A stretch of 31,582 bases of DNA. Origin: CAZEDK01 sp964511025 (GTDB lineage Bacteria; Patescibacteriota; Gracilibacteria; UBA1369; GWF2-33-10). Below the pieces are notes generated by a model. The model saw nothing but the letters and a program-made list of their open reading frames with translations, did no database searches and was not told the DNA's origin. The position numbers were made by a program, and so were the translations under genes. Position 1 is the first letter of the stretch, and every line of letters starts with the position of its first letter. Below are positions 31,576 through 31,582 of this stretch, one piece after another. Where the stretch lies: positions 1-31,582 of the forward strand of contig CAZEDK010000022.1 in assembly GCA_964511025.1 (NCBI GenBank). The letters are read 5' to 3'.

Positions 31576-31582
31576 TATTTTG

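Overview
The window reads as chromosome of an AT-rich bacterium (roughly one third G+C by eye), probably a Candidate Phyla Radiation (Patescibacteria) member; a Peregrinibacteria-like organism is my best guess. The pointers are compact core genes, no Shine-Dalgarno motif before almost any start, a Cys-rich zinc-ribbon protein family that I associate with CPR genomes, and the standard code (TGA appears only as a stop, which argues against the UGA=Gly groups). No rRNA, tRNA or CRISPR array was seen.

Positions 1-8160 hold most of the MEP isoprenoid pathway: ispE, a fused ispD-ispF, ispC and ispG, all on the minus strand. They are interrupted by a RelE-like toxin-antitoxin pair, an SLH/C39-peptidase-like exported protein, a VapBC pair and a TerC/DUF475 membrane protein. 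Positions 8174-24709 are housekeeping: topA, an HU-type protein, pheS, an RNA ligase, a DUF4143 ATPase, pheT, a class A penicillin-binding protein, glutamate dehydrogenase, pyruvate phosphate dikinase and NAD kinase. pheS and pheT, usually adjacent, are split by the ligase and the ATPase.

Positions 24757-31582 are accessory and repeat-laden. A family-4 glycosyltransferase is frameshifted by a 62-bp insertion made of two tandem 31-bp palindromic units. Three related, roughly 170-bp palindromic elements with attC-like ends (26156-26332, 27039-27209, 30021-30189) punctuate a segment carrying an unknown protein, a BRO-N/antirepressor-like protein and a 560-aa Cys-rich protein. A 161-bp MITE with 18-bp inverted ends and a TTA target duplication sits inside a DUF3781-like gene. 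A DUF1016-like nuclease gene, apparently missing its catalytic end, closes the window.

The most notable theme is a set of small GC-rich palindromic elements lodged inside protein-coding genes. Six lie in frame in ispE, ispDF and ispC; more lie in the glycosyltransferase, one of which breaks it. This resembles the Rickettsia palindromic element phenomenon and suggests an actively dispersing family that is tolerated inside essential enzymes.
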